Positions 41,257-49,759 of a stretch of DNA of 64,000 nt are shown here, one piece after another (position 1 is the stretch's first letter; every line of letters starts with the position of its first letter). Origin of the DNA: Streptomyces stelliscabiei. Its GTDB lineage: Bacteria; Actinomycetota; Actinomycetes; Streptomycetales; Streptomycetaceae. The stretch lies in contig NZ_JADBGF010000001.1 of NCBI RefSeq assembly GCF_014873495.1, forward strand, positions 4,402,001 to 4,466,000, written 5' to 3'. A program made the position numbers and the translations under genes. The notes below the pieces were generated by a model. The model was not told the DNA's origin. It did no database searches and was given only the letters and a program-made list of their open reading frames with translations.

Positions 41257-41294
41257 ATATTCAGACACTGAGAACTCTGCATGAGGCTATACAG
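41257..41294 (-). promoter_or_regulatory. Upstream region of the lyase-rpiR operon with hut-type octamers
   Basis: ATATTCAG at 41257 and CTATACAG at 41287, 22 bp apart, 45-82 bp upstream of the GTG. CTATACAG is identical to a copy in the hutU promoter and both fit nTATWCAG. They stand out in a GC-rich sequence and are candidate sites for one regulator of both operons. Confidence 0.45.
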
Positions 41295-41497
41295 GCTGGG
41301 CAAGAGATGCCGGGCAGTGATTGCCGGACACCAGGAACCCGGCACAGGGACGGGCGCACAGGAAACGGGCGGGGAGGGACGGGCGGGAGCGACGACGCGC
41401 CGGGAGGGCGGGGCCGGGGCCACGGCGGGAGACCGGTGCGCCAACAGGGGGGCTAACCCCAGTGCCAGGCGCCCCCCGGCTCCCTACCGTGAAGAGC

Positions 41498-41950
41498 ATG
41501 ACCGGTATGGATGCTCGTGACACCCGGCTCGGGGACACCGAGCTGAAGAAGGAACTCTCCGCCACCCTGCACGCCCGCCGGGAGCTGGGCGAGGACTACG
41601 AGTCCGCGCTCGTCGACTCGTTCCTGGAGAAGGTAGACCAGCGCATCGACGCGGTGGTGGACCGCCGGGTCCGGCGTCAGGTCGCCGAGCAGCAGATGGT
41701 GGTGGCCCGGGGCAGCGGCGCCCCCAAGTCGACGTCGACCGACGGCTGGGGCGAGCGCTACGGCTTCGGGGTCGTCTCGCTCGTCGTCGCCATCCCCCTG
41801 TCGGGCATCGGCGGCGGCGTGGCCGACCTGCGCGGCCTCTTCGTGACCTGGGCGGGCATCGTGGGCGTGAACCTGGCCTGGGCGCTGCGCGGTTCGTCGG
41901 TCCTGCGCCGGCGCGGAGGAAAGGGCGGCGACCCGGACTGGGAGGGGTGA
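41498..41950 (+). CDS. Small membrane protein with N-terminal coiled region (150 aa)
   Basis: The first 75 residues are charged and helical (LKKELSATLHARRELGEDYESALVDSFLEKVDQRIDAVVDRRVRRQVAEQQ). Two hydrophobic segments follow near residues 91-108 and 114-133 and a basic tail (RRRGGKGGDPDWEG). This is the form of a common actinobacterial integral membrane protein of unknown role. The ATG at 41498 has a weak site and a second ATG three codons on is possible. A hairpin follows the stop. Confidence 0.75.
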   Translation: MTGMDARDTRLGDTELKKELSATLHARRELGEDYESALVDSFLEKVDQRIDAVVDRRVRRQVAEQQMVVARGSGAPKSTSTDGWGERYGFGVVSLVVAIPLSGIGGGVADLRGLFVTWAGIVGVNLAWALRGSSVLRRRGGKGGDPDWEG

Positions 41951-41988
41951 CCCGCACAGGGTTTCCGGAAGAGCCCGGAAGAGATCTG

Positions 41989-42044
41989 CGCGGGGACCGC
42001 CGCACCCCCGTGTGACGGGGGGCGGGACGACGGCGGTCCCCGCG
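41989..42044 (+). terminator. Compound hairpin after small membrane protein
   Basis: CGCGGGGACCGCCG pairs with CGGCGGTCCCCGCG (14 bp); the loop holds a second hairpin CCCCCG/CGGGGG. It begins 39 bp after the stop. Confidence 0.7.
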
Positions 42045-42072
42045 GGGGACGCGGGCCGGGTCAGGACCGGGC

Positions 42073-42252
42073 TTACGCGTCCGTGGCGTCCATGGAGGTC
42101 CGGGAGCCGCTCCGGAGGTCCTTGACGCCGTTTCGGTCGTCGGCCGGGGCGGGGAGCCGCTCCCGCCCTGCCGACACCCACCAATGTGCCGGACCCGTGT
42201 TAAGCGAGTGCTGCGCGGACGTGACGCGCTCGTACCACTTCTGCGAAGTCAA
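42073..42252 (-). CDS. Possible small protein (59 aa), uncertain
   Basis: An open frame with high GC3 and a TTG start at 42252 preceded by GAGG 7 nt upstream, beginning LTSQKWYERVTSAQHSLN. The open frame continues upstream through the heptamer repeat array, where translation is not credible. I recognise no family. It could equally be non-coding 3' sequence. Conservation in related genomes would decide. Confidence 0.25.
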   Translation of the reverse strand: MTSQKWYERVTSAQHSLNTGPAHWWVSAGRERLPAPADDRNGVKDLRSGSRTSMDATDA

Positions 42253-42328
42253 ACCCTCACCTCGCAACAATTTTCGACACAGGGGGCCCTTTGCGGGCAT
42301 TTCGCCTCCGCGGCCGGGGTTCGGCACA

Positions 42329-42440
42329 TCCGGCGTCCGGCGTCCGGCGTCCGGCACGTCCCGCGTCCGGCGTCCGGCGTCCGGCGTCCGGCACGTCCCG
42401 CGCCCGGCGTCCGGCACGTGGGGCGTCGGGCGTCCGGCAC
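42329..42440. repeat. Heptamer tandem repeat array (GGCGTCC-type)
   Basis: At least ten copies of the 7-bp unit GGCGTCC, in blocks of three or four separated by GGCACGTCCCGC variants, giving a higher-order period of about 37 bp. It lies 40 bp beyond the stop of cystathionine beta-synthase. The unit is not a multiple of three, which argues against a protein repeat. Confidence 0.85.
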
Positions 42441-42477
42441 GCCGCCGCCGACGCAGCCGCCGGCGGCGCTCCTGCCG

Positions 42478-43866
42478 CTACACCCCGCCCTTGGCGAGGA
42501 ACGCGAGCAGGTCCTGCCGGCTGACGACACCGGTCGGCTTGCCCTCGACCAGCACGATCGCCGCGTCCGCCCTGCCGAGCACGGACATCAGGTCGCCCAC
42601 CGGCTCACCGGAGCCGACCTGCGGCAGCGGTGCCGACATGTGCTTCTCCAGCGGGTCGTCGAGCGAGGCGCGCTGGGTGAACAGGGCGTCCAGCAGCTCC
42701 CGTTCGACGACGGACCCGACCACCTCGGCGGCCATGACGTCCGGGTGACCGGCGCCCGGCTTCACGATCGGCATCTGCGAGACGCCGTACTCGCGCAGCA
42801 CCTCGATGGCCTGGCCGACTGTCTCGTCCGGGTGCATGTGGACGAGAGAGGGGATGGCGCCGTGCACCTTGTCGTTCAGGACGTCGGCGACGCGCGCGCT
42901 CGGACCCTCGTCCTCCAGGAAGCCGTAGTCGGCCATCCACTCGTCGTTGAAGATCTTGCTGAGGTAGCCGCGCCCGCTGTCGGGCAGCAGGACGACCACG
43001 ACGTCGTCCGGGCCGAGCCGCCCGGCGACCTCCAGCGCGGCGACCACGGCCATGCCGCAGGAGCCGCCCACGAGCAGACCCTCCTCCTTGGCGAGGCGGC
43101 GGGTCATCTGGAACGAGTCCTTGTCGGACACGGCGACGATCTCGTCGGCGACGGTCCGGTCGTAGGCGGTCGGCCAGAAGTCCTCACCGACGCCCTCCAC
43201 GAGGTACGGCCGTCCGGAGCCGCCCGAGTACACGGACCCCTCGGGGTCGGCGCCGATGACCTGGACGCGGCCGTCGCTGGCGTCCTTCAAGTAGCGGCCG
43301 GTGCCGGAGATGGTGCCGCCGGTGCCCACGCCCGCCACGAAGTGCGTGATCCGCCCCTCCGTCTGCTCCCACAGCTCAGGGCCGGTCGAGTGGTAGTGGG
43401 AGAGCGGGTTGTTCGGGTTGGAGTACTGGTCCGGCTTCCAGGCGCCGGGCGTCTCGCGGACCAGCCGGTCGGAGACGTTGTAGTACGAGTCGGGGTGCTC
43501 GGGGGCGACCGCCGTGGGGCAGACCACGACCTCGGCGCCGTAGGCCCGCAGCACGTTGATCTTGTCGGTGCTCACCTTGTCGGGGCACACGAAGATGCAC
43601 TTGTACCCCTTCTGCTGGGCCACGATGGCGAGCCCCACGCCGGTGTTTCCGCTGGTGGGCTCGACGATCGTGCCGCCGGGCTGCAGCTCCCCGCTCTTCT
43701 CCGCCGCCTCGATCATGCGCAGCGCGATGCGGTCCTTCACGGAACCGCCGGGGTTGAAGTACTCGACCTTGGCCAGGACGGTCGCCTGAATGCCCTCGGT
43801 CACGCTGTTGAGCCTCAGCAGCGGGGTGTTGCCGACGAGGCTGATCATCGAGTCGTGAAATTGCAC
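42478..43866 (-). CDS. cbs: Cystathionine beta-synthase (462 aa)
   Basis: PLP enzyme joining serine and homocysteine to cystathionine in reverse transsulfuration. Catalytic domain: LVGNTPLLRLN, PLP Lys44 in NPGGSVKDRIAL, EPTSGNTGVGLAIVA, GVGTGGTISGTGRYLK, and GGSCGMAV. Two CBS domains occupy residues ~330-460 (PSLVHMHPDETVGQAIEVLREYGVSQMPIV; GEPVGDLMSVLGRADAAIVLVEGKPTGVVSRQDLL), which in the family bind adenosyl ligands. GTG at 43866 has GGAG 6 nt upstream. The CBS tail separates it from plain cysteine synthase. Confidence 0.94.
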   Translation of the reverse strand: MQFHDSMISLVGNTPLLRLNSVTEGIQATVLAKVEYFNPGGSVKDRIALRMIEAAEKSGELQPGGTIVEPTSGNTGVGLAIVAQQKGYKCIFVCPDKVSTDKINVLRAYGAEVVVCPTAVAPEHPDSYYNVSDRLVRETPGAWKPDQYSNPNNPLSHYHSTGPELWEQTEGRITHFVAGVGTGGTISGTGRYLKDASDGRVQVIGADPEGSVYSGGSGRPYLVEGVGEDFWPTAYDRTVADEIVAVSDKDSFQMTRRLAKEEGLLVGGSCGMAVVAALEVAGRLGPDDVVVVLLPDSGRGYLSKIFNDEWMADYGFLEDEGPSARVADVLNDKVHGAIPSLVHMHPDETVGQAIEVLREYGVSQMPIVKPGAGHPDVMAAEVVGSVVERELLDALFTQRASLDDPLEKHMSAPLPQVGSGEPVGDLMSVLGRADAAIVLVEGKPTGVVSRQDLLAFLAKGGV

Positions 43867-44023
43867 CGTTGTCTCCGGAGCCGCAAAAAGGGATGGTCGT
43901 AATGTTCCGCCAGCCTAAGCCCCACCCTCACTCTTCTCCTCCCTGTTCACCCGTCGTCGGGATTGACCGAGGGCCGGTACGGGGCAATGAGTGGGTACGG
44001 GTACGAGGAGGTGGCGGCGACGC

Positions 44024-45115
44024 ATGACGAGCATGTCGAGAGCACGGGTGGCCCGCCGCATCGCGGCGGGCGCGGCGTACGGCGGGGGCGGCATCGGGCT
44101 GCTGGGCGCCGCCGCCGTGGGCGTGGTGCTTGCCGAGGTACGGATGGCCAAGCGGGTCGTGGGCAACGGGCACAGCCCCCACCCGCCGAGCGCGGAGGGT
44201 GTGTACGGCCACACGCACGGCAGCCGGTACGGCCGCGCCTACGGCTACGACTCGTACGGCAGTTCGTACGACGCCCCTGACGATCCCCCGCTCCGCCTCG
44301 TCATGCTCGGCGACTCCACGGCCGCCGGCCAGGGCGTGCACCGCTCCCGGCAGACTCCGGGGGCCCTCATCGCCTCGGGGCTCGCGGCGGTGGCCGAGCG
44401 GCCGGTGCGGCTGCGGAACGTGGCCCTGCCGGGTGCCCAGTCGGACGACCTCGACCGCCAGGTCGCGCTGGTGCTGGAGGATCCGGCCCAGGTTCCCGAC
44501 GTGTGCGTGATCATGATCGGGGCCAACGACGTGACCCACCGGATGCCCCCGACCCGGTCCGTCCGTCACCTCTCGGCGGCGGTACGGCGGCTGCGGACGG
44601 CCGGGGCCGAGGTGGTGGTCGGCACCTGTCCCGACCTCGGCACGATCGAGCTCGTGCAGCAGCCGTTGCGCTGGCTCGCCCGCCGGGCCTCGCGGCAGCT
44701 GGCGGCCGCCCAGACGATCGGAACCGTCGAGCAGGGCGGCCGCACCGTGTCGCTGGGCGACCTTCTCGGCCCCGAGTTCGAACAGAACCCCCGGGAGTTG
44801 TTCGGCCCCGACAACTACCACCCCTCCGCCGAGGGCTACGCGACCGCCGCGATGGCCCTGCTGCCGACGGTGTGCGCGGCGCTGGGCCTGTGGCCGGCGG
44901 ACGAGGAGCGGCCGGACGTCAGCCGCCGCGAGGGTTTCCTGCCGGTGGCCCGCGCGGCTGCGGAGGCGGCCTCCGAGCCCGGCACCGAGGTGACGGCCGC
45001 GATGCCCACGGGGCCGCGTGGGCCATGGGCTCTGCTCAAGCGGCGGCGTCGGCGGCGGGTGCCGGTGTCGGACCCGGCGCCGGACGCCACGGCGGAGGCG
45101 CAGCCGGGCGCCTAG
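44024..45115 (+). CDS. SGNH/GDSL hydrolase with N-terminal membrane segment (363 aa)
   Basis: A hydrophobic segment near residues 10-32 should act as an anchor or uncleaved signal. The hydrolase core shows block I LVMLGDSTAAGQGV (catalytic Ser), block II PGAQSDD (Gly), block III MIGANDVTH (Asn) and block V DNYHPSAEGY (Asp-x-x-His). These enzymes hydrolyse or transfer esters of lipids or sugars. A basic Arg-rich stretch lies near the C-terminus. ATG at 44024 (GAGGAGG 12 nt upstream) was chosen; ATG 44033 is possible. It is divergent from cystathionine beta-synthase with a short gap. Confidence 0.88.
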   Translation: MTSMSRARVARRIAAGAAYGGGGIGLLGAAAVGVVLAEVRMAKRVVGNGHSPHPPSAEGVYGHTHGSRYGRAYGYDSYGSSYDAPDDPPLRLVMLGDSTAAGQGVHRSRQTPGALIASGLAAVAERPVRLRNVALPGAQSDDLDRQVALVLEDPAQVPDVCVIMIGANDVTHRMPPTRSVRHLSAAVRRLRTAGAEVVVGTCPDLGTIELVQQPLRWLARRASRQLAAAQTIGTVEQGGRTVSLGDLLGPEFEQNPRELFGPDNYHPSAEGYATAAMALLPTVCAALGLWPADEERPDVSRREGFLPVARAAAEAASEPGTEVTAAMPTGPRGPWALLKRRRRRRVPVSDPAPDATAEAQPGA

Positions 45116-45192
45116 TGGGTCGGGGCGCGCGCGGTGGCCGGGCAAGTGCGGTGGCCTGGCGCGCGCGGTGGCCGGGCGAGTGCGGGTGCGTG

Positions 45193-45326
45193 GGGGCTTC
45201 TCGCGCAGTTCCCCCCGCCCCTGAAGGACCAGGCCCCTGCGGGCCTGAAAGCATCAGGCCCGGTCGACCTGAAAGCACGGGGCGCAGCCCCTGCTTTTCA
45301 GGGGCGCGGGGACTGCGAGAAGCCCC
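45193..45326. repeat. Dispersed long inverted repeat element, complete copy
   Basis: Left arm GGGGCTTCTCGCGCAGTTCC... (45193-45223) and right arm ...GGGGACTGCGAGAAGCCCC (45298-45326) pair over about 28 bases with small bulges. The 74-bp centre holds smaller AGGCCC/GGGCCT hairpins. The arm sequence GCGCAGTTCCCCGCGCCCCTGA recurs at 55.4 kb and, degraded, at 34.3 kb. Confidence 0.75.
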
Positions 45327-45423
45327 ACCGGACCCGCGCCCGCCGACGAACCCGCACCCCCGAGCCATGAGGCGCCCCAACCAAAAAAGCAAGCGCTTAG
45401 AAAAGTGCGGTCGGAGTCACACC

Positions 45424-45460
45424 CGACTACCCGTGACCCCGCCCATACGTACGGGTAACT
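45424..45460. promoter_or_regulatory. Operator-like inverted repeats before thiolase
   Basis: CCCATACGTACGGG is a near-palindrome at 45442-45455, and a CTACCCGT/ACGGGTAA pair brackets it. It lies 44-80 bp upstream of the thiolase ATG, where a beta-oxidation regulator could act. An AAGCGCTT palindrome lies further upstream near 45392. Confidence 0.35.
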
Positions 45461-45503
45461 TCCCCCACAGCCCTGCTTTCCGTCGCATGCCAATGGAGCC
45501 GTG

Positions 45504-46721
45504 ATGCCCGAAGCCGTGATCGTCTCAGCCGCCCGCTCCCCCATCGGCCGTGCTTTCAAGGGCTCGCTGAAGGACCTGCGCCCGGACGACCTGACCGCCA
45601 CGATCGTCGCCGCCGCCCTCGCGAAGGTCCCGGAGCTGGACCCGAGGGACATCGACGACCTGATGCTCGGCTGCGGCCTCCCCGGCGGCGAGCAGGGCCA
45701 CAACCTGGGCCGTATCGTCGCCGTACAGCTGGGCATGGACCACCTGCCGGGCTGCACGGTCACCCGTTACTGTTCCTCCTCGCTCCAGACCTCCCGCATG
45801 GCCCTGCACGCCATCAAGGCCGGCGAGGGCGACGTCTTCATCTCCGCGGGCGTGGAGGTCGTCAGCAGCACCGCGCGCGGCACGAGCGACATCCCCACGG
45901 CCCGCAACCCCCTCTTCGCCGAGGCCGAGGCCCGCACGGAGGCCGTCTCGAAGTCGGTCGGCGCGTCCTGGCACGACCCGCGCGAGGACGGCCTGCTCCC
46001 CGACCCGTACATCGCGATGGGGCAGACCGCCGAGAACCTGGCCCGTCAGTGGGGCGTGACCCGCGAGGACATGGACGAGTTCGGCGTCCGCTCGCAGAAC
46101 CTCGCCGAGGAGGCCATCGGCAAGGGCTTCTGGGAGCGCGAGATCACCCCGGTGACCCTGCCCGACGGCACGGTCGTCAGCAAGGACGACGGCCCGCGCG
46201 CGGGCGTCACCCTGGAGGCCGTGCAGGGCCTCAAGCCGGTCTTCCGCGAGGACGGCCTGGTCACCGCCGGCAACTGCTGCCCGCTGAACGACGGCGCCGC
46301 CGCGCTGGTCATCATGTCCGACACCAAGGCGCGGGACCTCGGGCTCACCCCGCTCGCCCGGATCGTCTCCACCGGCGTCTCCGGCCTCTCCCCCGAGATC
46401 ATGGGCTACGGCCCGGTGGAGGCGTCGAAGCAGGCCCTGTCCCGTGCGGGTCTCACCGTCGGCGACATCGACCTGTTCGAGATCAACGAGGCCTTCGCCG
46501 CCCAGGTGATCCCCTCCTACCGCGACCTGGACATCCCGCTGGACAAGCTGAACGTGAACGGCGGCGCCATCGCCGTCGGCCACCCCTTCGGCATGACCGG
46601 CGCCCGCATCACCGGCACGCTCATCAACTCCCTCCAGTTCCACGACAAGCAGTTCGGCCTGGAGACGATGTGCGTCGGCGGCGGTCAGGGCATGGCGATG
46701 GTCATCGAGCGCCTCAGCTGA
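45504..46721 (+). CDS. Acetyl-CoA C-acyltransferase (thiolase, 405 aa)
   Basis: Thiolase cleaving or forming 3-oxoacyl-CoA. The nucleophilic Cys90 stands in TRYCSSSLQTSRMALHAI; later NINEAFAAQV-type motif reads EINEAFAAQVIPSYRDL, GGAIAVGHPFGMTGAR holds the catalytic His, and CVGGGQGMAMVIE the second Cys. ATG at 45504 (second codon of an in-frame GTG-ATG) has GGAG 5 nt upstream. The form resembles FadA-type degradative thiolases. It stands alone; a T-rich terminator follows. Confidence 0.94.
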   Translation: MPEAVIVSAARSPIGRAFKGSLKDLRPDDLTATIVAAALAKVPELDPRDIDDLMLGCGLPGGEQGHNLGRIVAVQLGMDHLPGCTVTRYCSSSLQTSRMALHAIKAGEGDVFISAGVEVVSSTARGTSDIPTARNPLFAEAEARTEAVSKSVGASWHDPREDGLLPDPYIAMGQTAENLARQWGVTREDMDEFGVRSQNLAEEAIGKGFWEREITPVTLPDGTVVSKDDGPRAGVTLEAVQGLKPVFREDGLVTAGNCCPLNDGAAALVIMSDTKARDLGLTPLARIVSTGVSGLSPEIMGYGPVEASKQALSRAGLTVGDIDLFEINEAFAAQVIPSYRDLDIPLDKLNVNGGAIAVGHPFGMTGARITGTLINSLQFHDKQFGLETMCVGGGQGMAMVIERLS

Positions 46722-46797
46722 GACCGGCCCGCACCTGAGACCGGCCCGCCGCCCGCACGCGGAGCCGTGACCGTTCGAACGCGCACCGCGATGCCAT

Positions 46798-46847
46798 GGC
46801 CCGGAGTCCCGATGTCCCAAGGGCTCCGGGCCGTTTTGTGATCCAAT
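46798..46847 (+). terminator. Hairpin with T-run after thiolase
   Basis: GGCCCGGAG pairs with CTCCGGGCC around a 27-base loop, followed by GTTTTG. One of the few terminators here with a T-tract. Confidence 0.75.
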
Positions 46848-47030
46848 CTCCCCCAGGATGTGACCTATCTCCCTTCGGGGAGGGATTTACGCAGGTCAGA
46901 GTCGTTTCACCACCAAACATCGAGCCCAGATTCCTGCCCGATTCGTGACGTTACGCACTGACAGCTGGTTAGTCCGCCCTTCAAGCTGATGTAGGAAGTC
47001 GGGGGTCGACTTTGAACCGGGAGTACGTCA

Positions 47031-47822
47031 GTGAGCGCTATGCCGATCGCCTTGCTGCTCACCACGGCCGCCACCGCGGCCGTGGGCGTCGCCGTCCTGC
47101 GCAGCCTCACGGGGCTGCGCCGACAGGTCGCTGCCCTGCGCACCGAGCTGGCCGAGAGCCGGGCCGCCGGGGTGCGCGCGCCGGTGCCGGCCGCCCGGCC
47201 GGCCGGCGACACGGAGGAGATACGCGCCGCCGTCGCCGAGGCACTCGCCGAGGAGCGGGAGCGTGAGCTGGCCGAGGCGAGGGCGTTCTGGGCCGCCCAG
47301 GAGTCCCGTGACGTCTCCGACGCGCCCTCCCTGCTGGGACTGCCCGACAGCGACCTGTTCATGCCTCGGCAGTCCGACTTCGCGGGCCTGGAGCACCTGG
47401 AGCCGGTGATCGAGCAGAGCCTGGAGGGCGACGAGTACGCCCCGGACTCGGCGGAGCTGGCCGCGGCCCGCCGCCGGCACCCCTCGCACCCCGACTTCGT
47501 GCCGGTGCAGTCGCCCGTCACCAACGACCACGAGCGCACGGTCGCCTGCCTGGAGGACCTCGCCGCCTCCCGCACCGAGCTGGCCGACGTCCGTCCCGGC
47601 CCCCTCGGCACCCTCGACGTCTACGTCTTCGCCGACGGCACCACGCTCTGCATGACCCCCGGCCACCGCGAGACCGCCGAACGCCTGGCCACGGCCCTCC
47701 AGAGCGGTGCCACCCCGGTCCTTCTGGGCGGCTCGGGCATCTCGGGCGCGTACACCCTCACGTTCGAGTGCGGCGACGACATGGTCTACATCCTGGCGGA
47801 CCGGGTCATCGCGTCGCTGTAG
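47031..47822 (+). CDS. Membrane-anchored coiled-coil protein of unknown function (263 aa)
   Basis: GTG at 47031 has GGGAG 8 nt upstream; the ATG three codons later is the alternative. One membrane helix at residues 4-22 is followed by a coiled coil (about 25-90, LRRQVAALRTELAESRA ... EEIRAAVAEALAEERERELAEARAFW). A linker and a C-terminal mixed alpha/beta domain follow (GPLGTLDVYVFADGTTLCMTPGHRETAERLA, YTLTFECGDDMVYILADRVIASL). The family is not recognised. It is preceded by a 309-bp gap that contains the thiolase terminator and a CTCCC/GGGAG hairpin at about 46868. Confidence 0.75.
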   Translation: MSAMPIALLLTTAATAAVGVAVLRSLTGLRRQVAALRTELAESRAAGVRAPVPAARPAGDTEEIRAAVAEALAEERERELAEARAFWAAQESRDVSDAPSLLGLPDSDLFMPRQSDFAGLEHLEPVIEQSLEGDEYAPDSAELAAARRRHPSHPDFVPVQSPVTNDHERTVACLEDLAASRTELADVRPGPLGTLDVYVFADGTTLCMTPGHRETAERLATALQSGATPVLLGGSGISGAYTLTFECGDDMVYILADRVIASL

Positions 47823-47841
47823 AGGGCACCGCGCCCGCGCC

Positions 47842-48153
47842 TCACACCCCGGCGCGCCGCTGAGCCTCCTCCACCAGCGCCACGGCCTCCGCCACCGCGT
47901 TCTCGTCGCCGAGCACCAGCGCGAGATCGTTCCCGGCGACCATGACCTGATCGGCCGCAGCGAACATCCCCACGTCCGGCATCTGGCGGGCGTCCGTGCC
48001 CGGTGCCTCCAGCCGCTGGGCCCGCAGCGCCATCTCCCGGGCCAGCGCCAGCGCCTCCGCGGCGGCCCCCCGCTGCAGCCGGCTCTGCGGCGCTGCCCGC
48101 AACCGGTCGGCGAAATGGTCCACGGCACGGGTCAACGGCGTCGTATCAAGCAC
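47842..48153 (-). CDS. Small helical protein of unknown function (103 aa)
   Basis: Start set at GTG 48153 (sequence LDTTPLTRAVDHFADRLRAAPQ); a longer frame to 48201 begins with an unlikely leader. The product is mostly alpha-helical and hydrophilic, with two Ala-rich helices and a VEEAQRRAGV ending. No domain recognised. Convergent with the preceding gene at a 19-bp spacing. Confidence 0.6.
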   Translation of the reverse strand: MLDTTPLTRAVDHFADRLRAAPQSRLQRGAAAEALALAREMALRAQRLEAPGTDARQMPDVGMFAAADQVMVAGNDLALVLGDENAVAEAVALVEEAQRRAGV

Positions 48154-48256
48154 GCCGCGAGAGTACGCGCCCTCACCGGACTGTTGCCAACAGGCCGCCA
48201 CTCAGGCAACGTGACCTGAAGGACCGGCTTACATTCCCTTTCGTCCGGAGGCGCCG

Positions 48257-48487
48257 ATGTCCCAAGTCTTCTCCGAGGAGACCCATCGCAACCTGCTCGC
48301 CCGCATCCCCCATTGCACCGGTCGTGAAGTCTCCGACTGGCTCCGCAAAGTCGACGAAGGCCCCGCTCTCCCCAACTTCGAGGAGAAGGTCAGCTGGCTC
48401 CGGCACGAGTACGACCTCGCGTACGGGCACGCCAAAGCGATCGTTCACGAGTACGACCTGAGGAGGGCCGCGCGGAAGCTCCGTTGA
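48257..48487 (+). CDS. DUF4287-type small protein (76 aa)
   Basis: A short, complete domain: VFSEETHRNLLARIPHCTGREVSDWLRKVDE, then LRHEYDLAYGHAKAIVHEYDLRRAARKL. This is the layout of DUF4287, where a conserved 'G..v..Wl' helix precedes a 'yg...A.aiv.ey' helix. Function unknown; relatives are thought to be small nucleic-acid or protein-binding units. GGAGG lies about 6 nt before the ATG. A perfect terminator hairpin follows. Confidence 0.82.
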   Translation: MSQVFSEETHRNLLARIPHCTGREVSDWLRKVDEGPALPNFEEKVSWLRHEYDLAYGHAKAIVHEYDLRRAARKLR

Positions 48488-48504
48488 AGCCGCCGAGAAC
48501 CTGT

Positions 48505-48540
48505 GAAGGGCCCCCGAACCGGCTGGTTCGGGGGCCCTTC
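48505..48540. terminator. Perfect 16-bp hairpin between convergent genes
   Basis: GAAGGGCCCCCGAACC pairs with GGTTCGGGGGCCCTTC with a 4-base GGCT loop, between the DUF4287 gene and the Bax-inhibitor-type gene. Confidence 0.85.
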
Positions 48541-48586
48541 GACGCGCGGGTGGGGACGGATCAGTCCCGGCCCCAGAGCGTCACTC

Positions 48587-49468
48587 CTAGTCGTCGCCGC
48601 TGAAGATGGCGACCAGGCGGAGCATCTCGACGTAGATCCACACGAGGGTCATGGTCAGGCCGAACGCGGCCAGCCAGGCCTCCTCGCGCGGGGCGCCGTA
48701 GGCGATGCCGTCCTCGATCTGCTTGAAGTCGAGGGTCAGGAAGAAGGCGCCGAGCAGGATCGCGAGGATGCTGACGGCCGCGCCGAGCGCGCCCATGTTG
48801 CGCAGTCCGCCGTCCGGGGCGACCCCGAAGACGACGAGCAGCAGGTTGACCGCCATGACCAGCACGAAGGCGATCGCGATGGTCATACCGATACGGGCGT
48901 ACCGCGCGGTCACCCGGATCCAGCCCGCCCGGTAGACCAGGAGGGTGGCGCCGGAGACGGCCATGGTGCCGAGCACGGCCTGGAAGGGCGCGCCGTTCCA
49001 CCGCGAGTTGAACATCTCGCTGAGCACGCCGAGGAAGACACCCTCGAAGGCCGCGTAGGACAGGATCAGCGCGGGCGAGGCCTTGCGCTTGAAGGACTGC
49101 ACCATCGCCAGGACGAAGGCGACGAGCGCGGCGCCGATGGCCAGGCCGTAGCTCGTGGACGACACCGGCAGGAGGGCCCAGGCGAGGACCGCGCCGACGA
49201 CGACCGTGCCGAGCGTCATGGCCGAGCGCATGACCACGTCGTCCATGGTCATGGCGCCCGTGCGGGCCGGAGCCTGCGGCGGGACGCCGTGCTGCACGTC
49301 CTGCTGGGCGTACGGGTTGGTCGCGTACGGGTTGCCGCCCTGCTGGGCGTAGGGGTTGCCCTGGGTGCCGACAGCTGCTCCCCCGGCCTGCGGCGCGGTG
49401 TTGAAGCCCGCGTAGCCGTTGTCGCGGCTGAACCCCCGTCGCGAGAAGACCGGGTTGCTGCTCCTCAT
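48587..49468 (-). CDS. Bax inhibitor-1/YccA family membrane protein (293 aa)
   Basis: ATG at 49468 has an excellent GGAGGAG 5 nt upstream. The N-terminal ~75 residues are Gly/Asn/Tyr/Gln-rich (NPYAQQGGNPYATNPYAQQ repeats). Seven hydrophobic segments follow: MTMDDVVMRSAMTLGTVVVGAVLAW marks the first and LGAFFLTLDFKQIEDGIAYGAPREEAWLAAFGL the last loop, typical of the UPF0005/BI-1 family. Family members are membrane channels or stress factors; the bacterial role is unsettled. Confidence 0.88.
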   Translation of the reverse strand: MRSSNPVFSRRGFSRDNGYAGFNTAPQAGGAAVGTQGNPYAQQGGNPYATNPYAQQDVQHGVPPQAPARTGAMTMDDVVMRSAMTLGTVVVGAVLAWALLPVSSTSYGLAIGAALVAFVLAMVQSFKRKASPALILSYAAFEGVFLGVLSEMFNSRWNGAPFQAVLGTMAVSGATLLVYRAGWIRVTARYARIGMTIAIAFVLVMAVNLLLVVFGVAPDGGLRNMGALGAAVSILAILLGAFFLTLDFKQIEDGIAYGAPREEAWLAAFGLTMTLVWIYVEMLRLVAIFSGDD

Positions 49469-49759
49469 TTCACTCCTCCATGGCCACCCTGCGTGGCCTT
49501 GGCTCAAGAGTAATAGGTAGGCAAAGGATTGACTCTACTGCTTGGGGAGGATCTTTCCCTGCCCTTGTCATCGAACACGCTACGCGTCCAGGTGATTCCC
49601 CGGCCCGCCCGCCCTCACCCATGACCAACCCGGTACGGGCCCGCAATCGTCCGGAGATCAACCACGGACGCGCCCACACCGTCACGCGCCTCCCGGGCGC
49701 GGCCCACCCGAGGGCGGCATGTGAGGATATGAGCGAAAATGTGCGATTTTGGTCGGAGG

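Noticed and set aside
42329..42440. Possible CRISPR array
   Set aside because: Units are 7 bp and contiguous without unique spacers, so this is a simple tandem repeat.
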